From positions 2,232,001 to 2,296,000 of the forward strand of contig OZ243980.1 in assembly GCA_965214875.1 (NCBI GenBank): a stretch of 64,000 nucleotides of DNA, given 5' to 3'. Shown in pieces: positions 63,059-64,000 of the stretch. Both the position numbers and the translations under genes were made by a program. The stretch comes from CBDAUN01 sp965214875. Its GTDB lineage: Bacteria > Pseudomonadota > Gammaproteobacteria > Arenicellales > JAJDZL01. The notes under the pieces are model-generated. The model was given only the letters and a program-made list of their open reading frames with translations. It made no database searches and was not told where the DNA came from. Position 1 is the stretch's first letter, and every line of letters begins with the position of its first letter.

Positions 63059-64000
63059 ATGAAAAGACCTGAAAAGACACCGCTGGCGCTTCAATCGCAT
63101 GCGTCAGAGTGCGGTGCGGCCTGTCTTGGCACCATCCTAGCCTACTACGGCAAATGGGTCCCCCTTCACAAGTTGCGCGAGCTATGCGAAGTCAGCCGCG
63201 ACGGCTCAAGCGCCGCCAGCTTGAAGCGAGCGGCAGAGAAATTCGGACTTAAGTGCAACGGCCGCTCCATCCAGACCAGGCACCTCGCCGAGATGCCGAT
63301 GCCGATGATACTGTATTGGGAGTTCAATCACTTCGTGGTTCTAGAAGGCGTTGCCAATGGACGATACTATATCAACGACCCTGCCTGCGGCCACCGAATA
63401 CTCACTGCGGATGAATTTACCGCCGGGTTTACAGAGATCGTCCTGGTTTTCGAAAAAGGGACAGACTTCGCCCCCGGCAACGAAAAGCGGAGAATATTCG
63501 ATCACGTGCCGGAGTGGTTTCGAGGGACATCTGCTTCGTTGTGCCTAATTGCGCTATGCGGGCTACTACTAGCAGTTCTTGGCTTGGCGATTCCAGCTGC
63601 AGTGTCGATTTTTATAGATCAAACCTTTGCTGCTGGCGCACAGTGGAGCAGTGCATCAATCGCTATTGCAGGTGCGGCCGCCACCGCTTTAGCCTATCTG
63701 CTCGCCTTATTGAAATATCGGTGGCTAAAACGCCTGTCGATACGGCTAGCGGTAATTGTCAGCGATCAATGCGTGTCGCAACTTCTTAGAAAGCCGACAG
63801 AGTTCTTTAATCATCGGCTGGTCGGCGACTTGGTATTCCGCTTGCTCTCAACAGACAAAATCGCAGACAACCTGACGCAGAAGCTAGTTGAATTTCTAAT
63901 CACTATGACTACCCGCTTGATCTATCTGATAGTCATGCTGGCATTTGCTCCTTTGCTAGGACTGATAGTGCTTAGCTTGGCTTTGCTCAACGCCGCGGTT
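63059..64000 (+). CDS. C39 peptidase / ABC exporter of an NHLP peptide (runs off the window)
   Basis: The first 314 residues are visible. The C39 bacteriocin-peptidase domain (1-140) has the catalytic Cys in ASECGAACLGTILAYYG and the His and Asp in FNHFVVLEGV and YYINDPACG. Membrane helices follow from about residue 160 (SLCLIALCGLLLAVLGLAIP), starting the permease; the ATPase must lie beyond 64000. The domain cleaves leaders after GG/GA/AG-type sites and the transporter exports the core. The start at 63059 (MKRPEKTPLALQ) is chosen for family-like length; a GTG at 63029 in the same frame is possible. Its substrate is most likely the peptide encoded at 61564. Confidence 0.92.
   Translation, partial: MKRPEKTPLALQSHASECGAACLGTILAYYGKWVPLHKLRELCEVSRDGSSAASLKRAAEKFGLKCNGRSIQTRHLAEMPMPMILYWEFNHFVVLEGVANGRYYINDPACGHRILTADEFTAGFTEIVLVFEKGTDFAPGNEKRRIFDHVPEWFRGTSASLCLIALCGLLLAVLGLAIPAAVSIFIDQTFAAGAQWSSASIAIAGAAATALAYLLALLKYRWLKRLSIRLAVIVSDQCVSQLLRKPTEFFNHRLVGDLVFRLLSTDKIADNLTQKLVEFLITMTTRLIYLIVMLAFAPLLGLIVLSLALLNAAV

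Overview
The window looks like part of a gammaproteobacterial chromosome of moderate GC that is heavily worn by insertion sequences. The lineage call rests on the housekeeping genes: carA-carB, prfB-lysS with the classical release-factor-2 frameshift, lolC/E-lolD, pntA-pntB, and yccA beside a tRNA-Ser(TGA), as in enterobacteria. Many genes are decayed (transposases, cas5c, an integrase, a GHKL ATPase, an amine oxidase, a cyclopropane synthase). That pattern, together with several very GC-rich IS families, suggests a symbiont-like or otherwise relaxed genome. The symbiont reading is inference.

Layout. 1-2050 holds little except a small coiled-coil membrane protein. 2053-7349 (minus) is a complete MacAB-TolC-type tripartite efflux operon whose adaptor carries a cytoplasmic PAS domain. 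7602-10417 is an IS481-like element interrupted by an IS1380-family element. 11113-14323 has a coiled-coil PD-(D/E)XK protein, a cytosine methyltransferase with a wrecked GHKL ATPase partner, and IS debris. 14329-20520 is a membrane formate dehydrogenase operon: TorD-like chaperone, small Tat protein, catalytic subunit with Cys instead of Sec, iron-sulfur subunit, small lipoprotein, cytochrome b subunit. It is followed by an unknown protein, an ankyrin protein and a Rieske-like protein with unusual ligands. 22673-27230 (minus) holds lolD, lolC/E, lysS and prfB. 27320-32038 is IS debris, a frameshifted AAA-ATPase/nuclease and an amine oxidase pseudogene. 32080-41234 holds pntAB, tRNA-Ser, yccA and carAB.

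41418-49015 is a rearrangement hot spot: a solo IS1380 end, one type I-C-like CRISPR repeat, HicA/HicB-like genes in convergent orientation, a truncated cas5c, an ISNCY-like element, a truncated tyrosine integrase, about 430 bp of close-packed hairpins, a secreted-protein gene broken at a G10 tract, a second IS1380 element, and a second scrap of cas5c.

49109-64000 is the most interesting part. It contains an apparent ribosomal-peptide (RiPP) locus. An NHLP-type leader peptide ends in an extremely short Arg-Cys-Cys-Cys core. It is followed by an AlkB-like membrane oxygenase fused to a second domain, a decayed cfa, a fused leader-binding/YcaO cyclodehydratase, and two paralogous proteins of unknown function. 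The divergent side encodes an HlyD-type adaptor and a C39-peptidase ABC exporter that runs off the window. An RND/MMPL transporter and an FAD amine-oxidase-fold oxidoreductase lie on the far side and may belong. The proposed logic is that YcaO makes azoles from the three cysteines, the oxygenase and oxidoreductase tailor the product, and the C39 exporter cuts after Ala-Gly and secretes it. That pathway is inferred, not shown.
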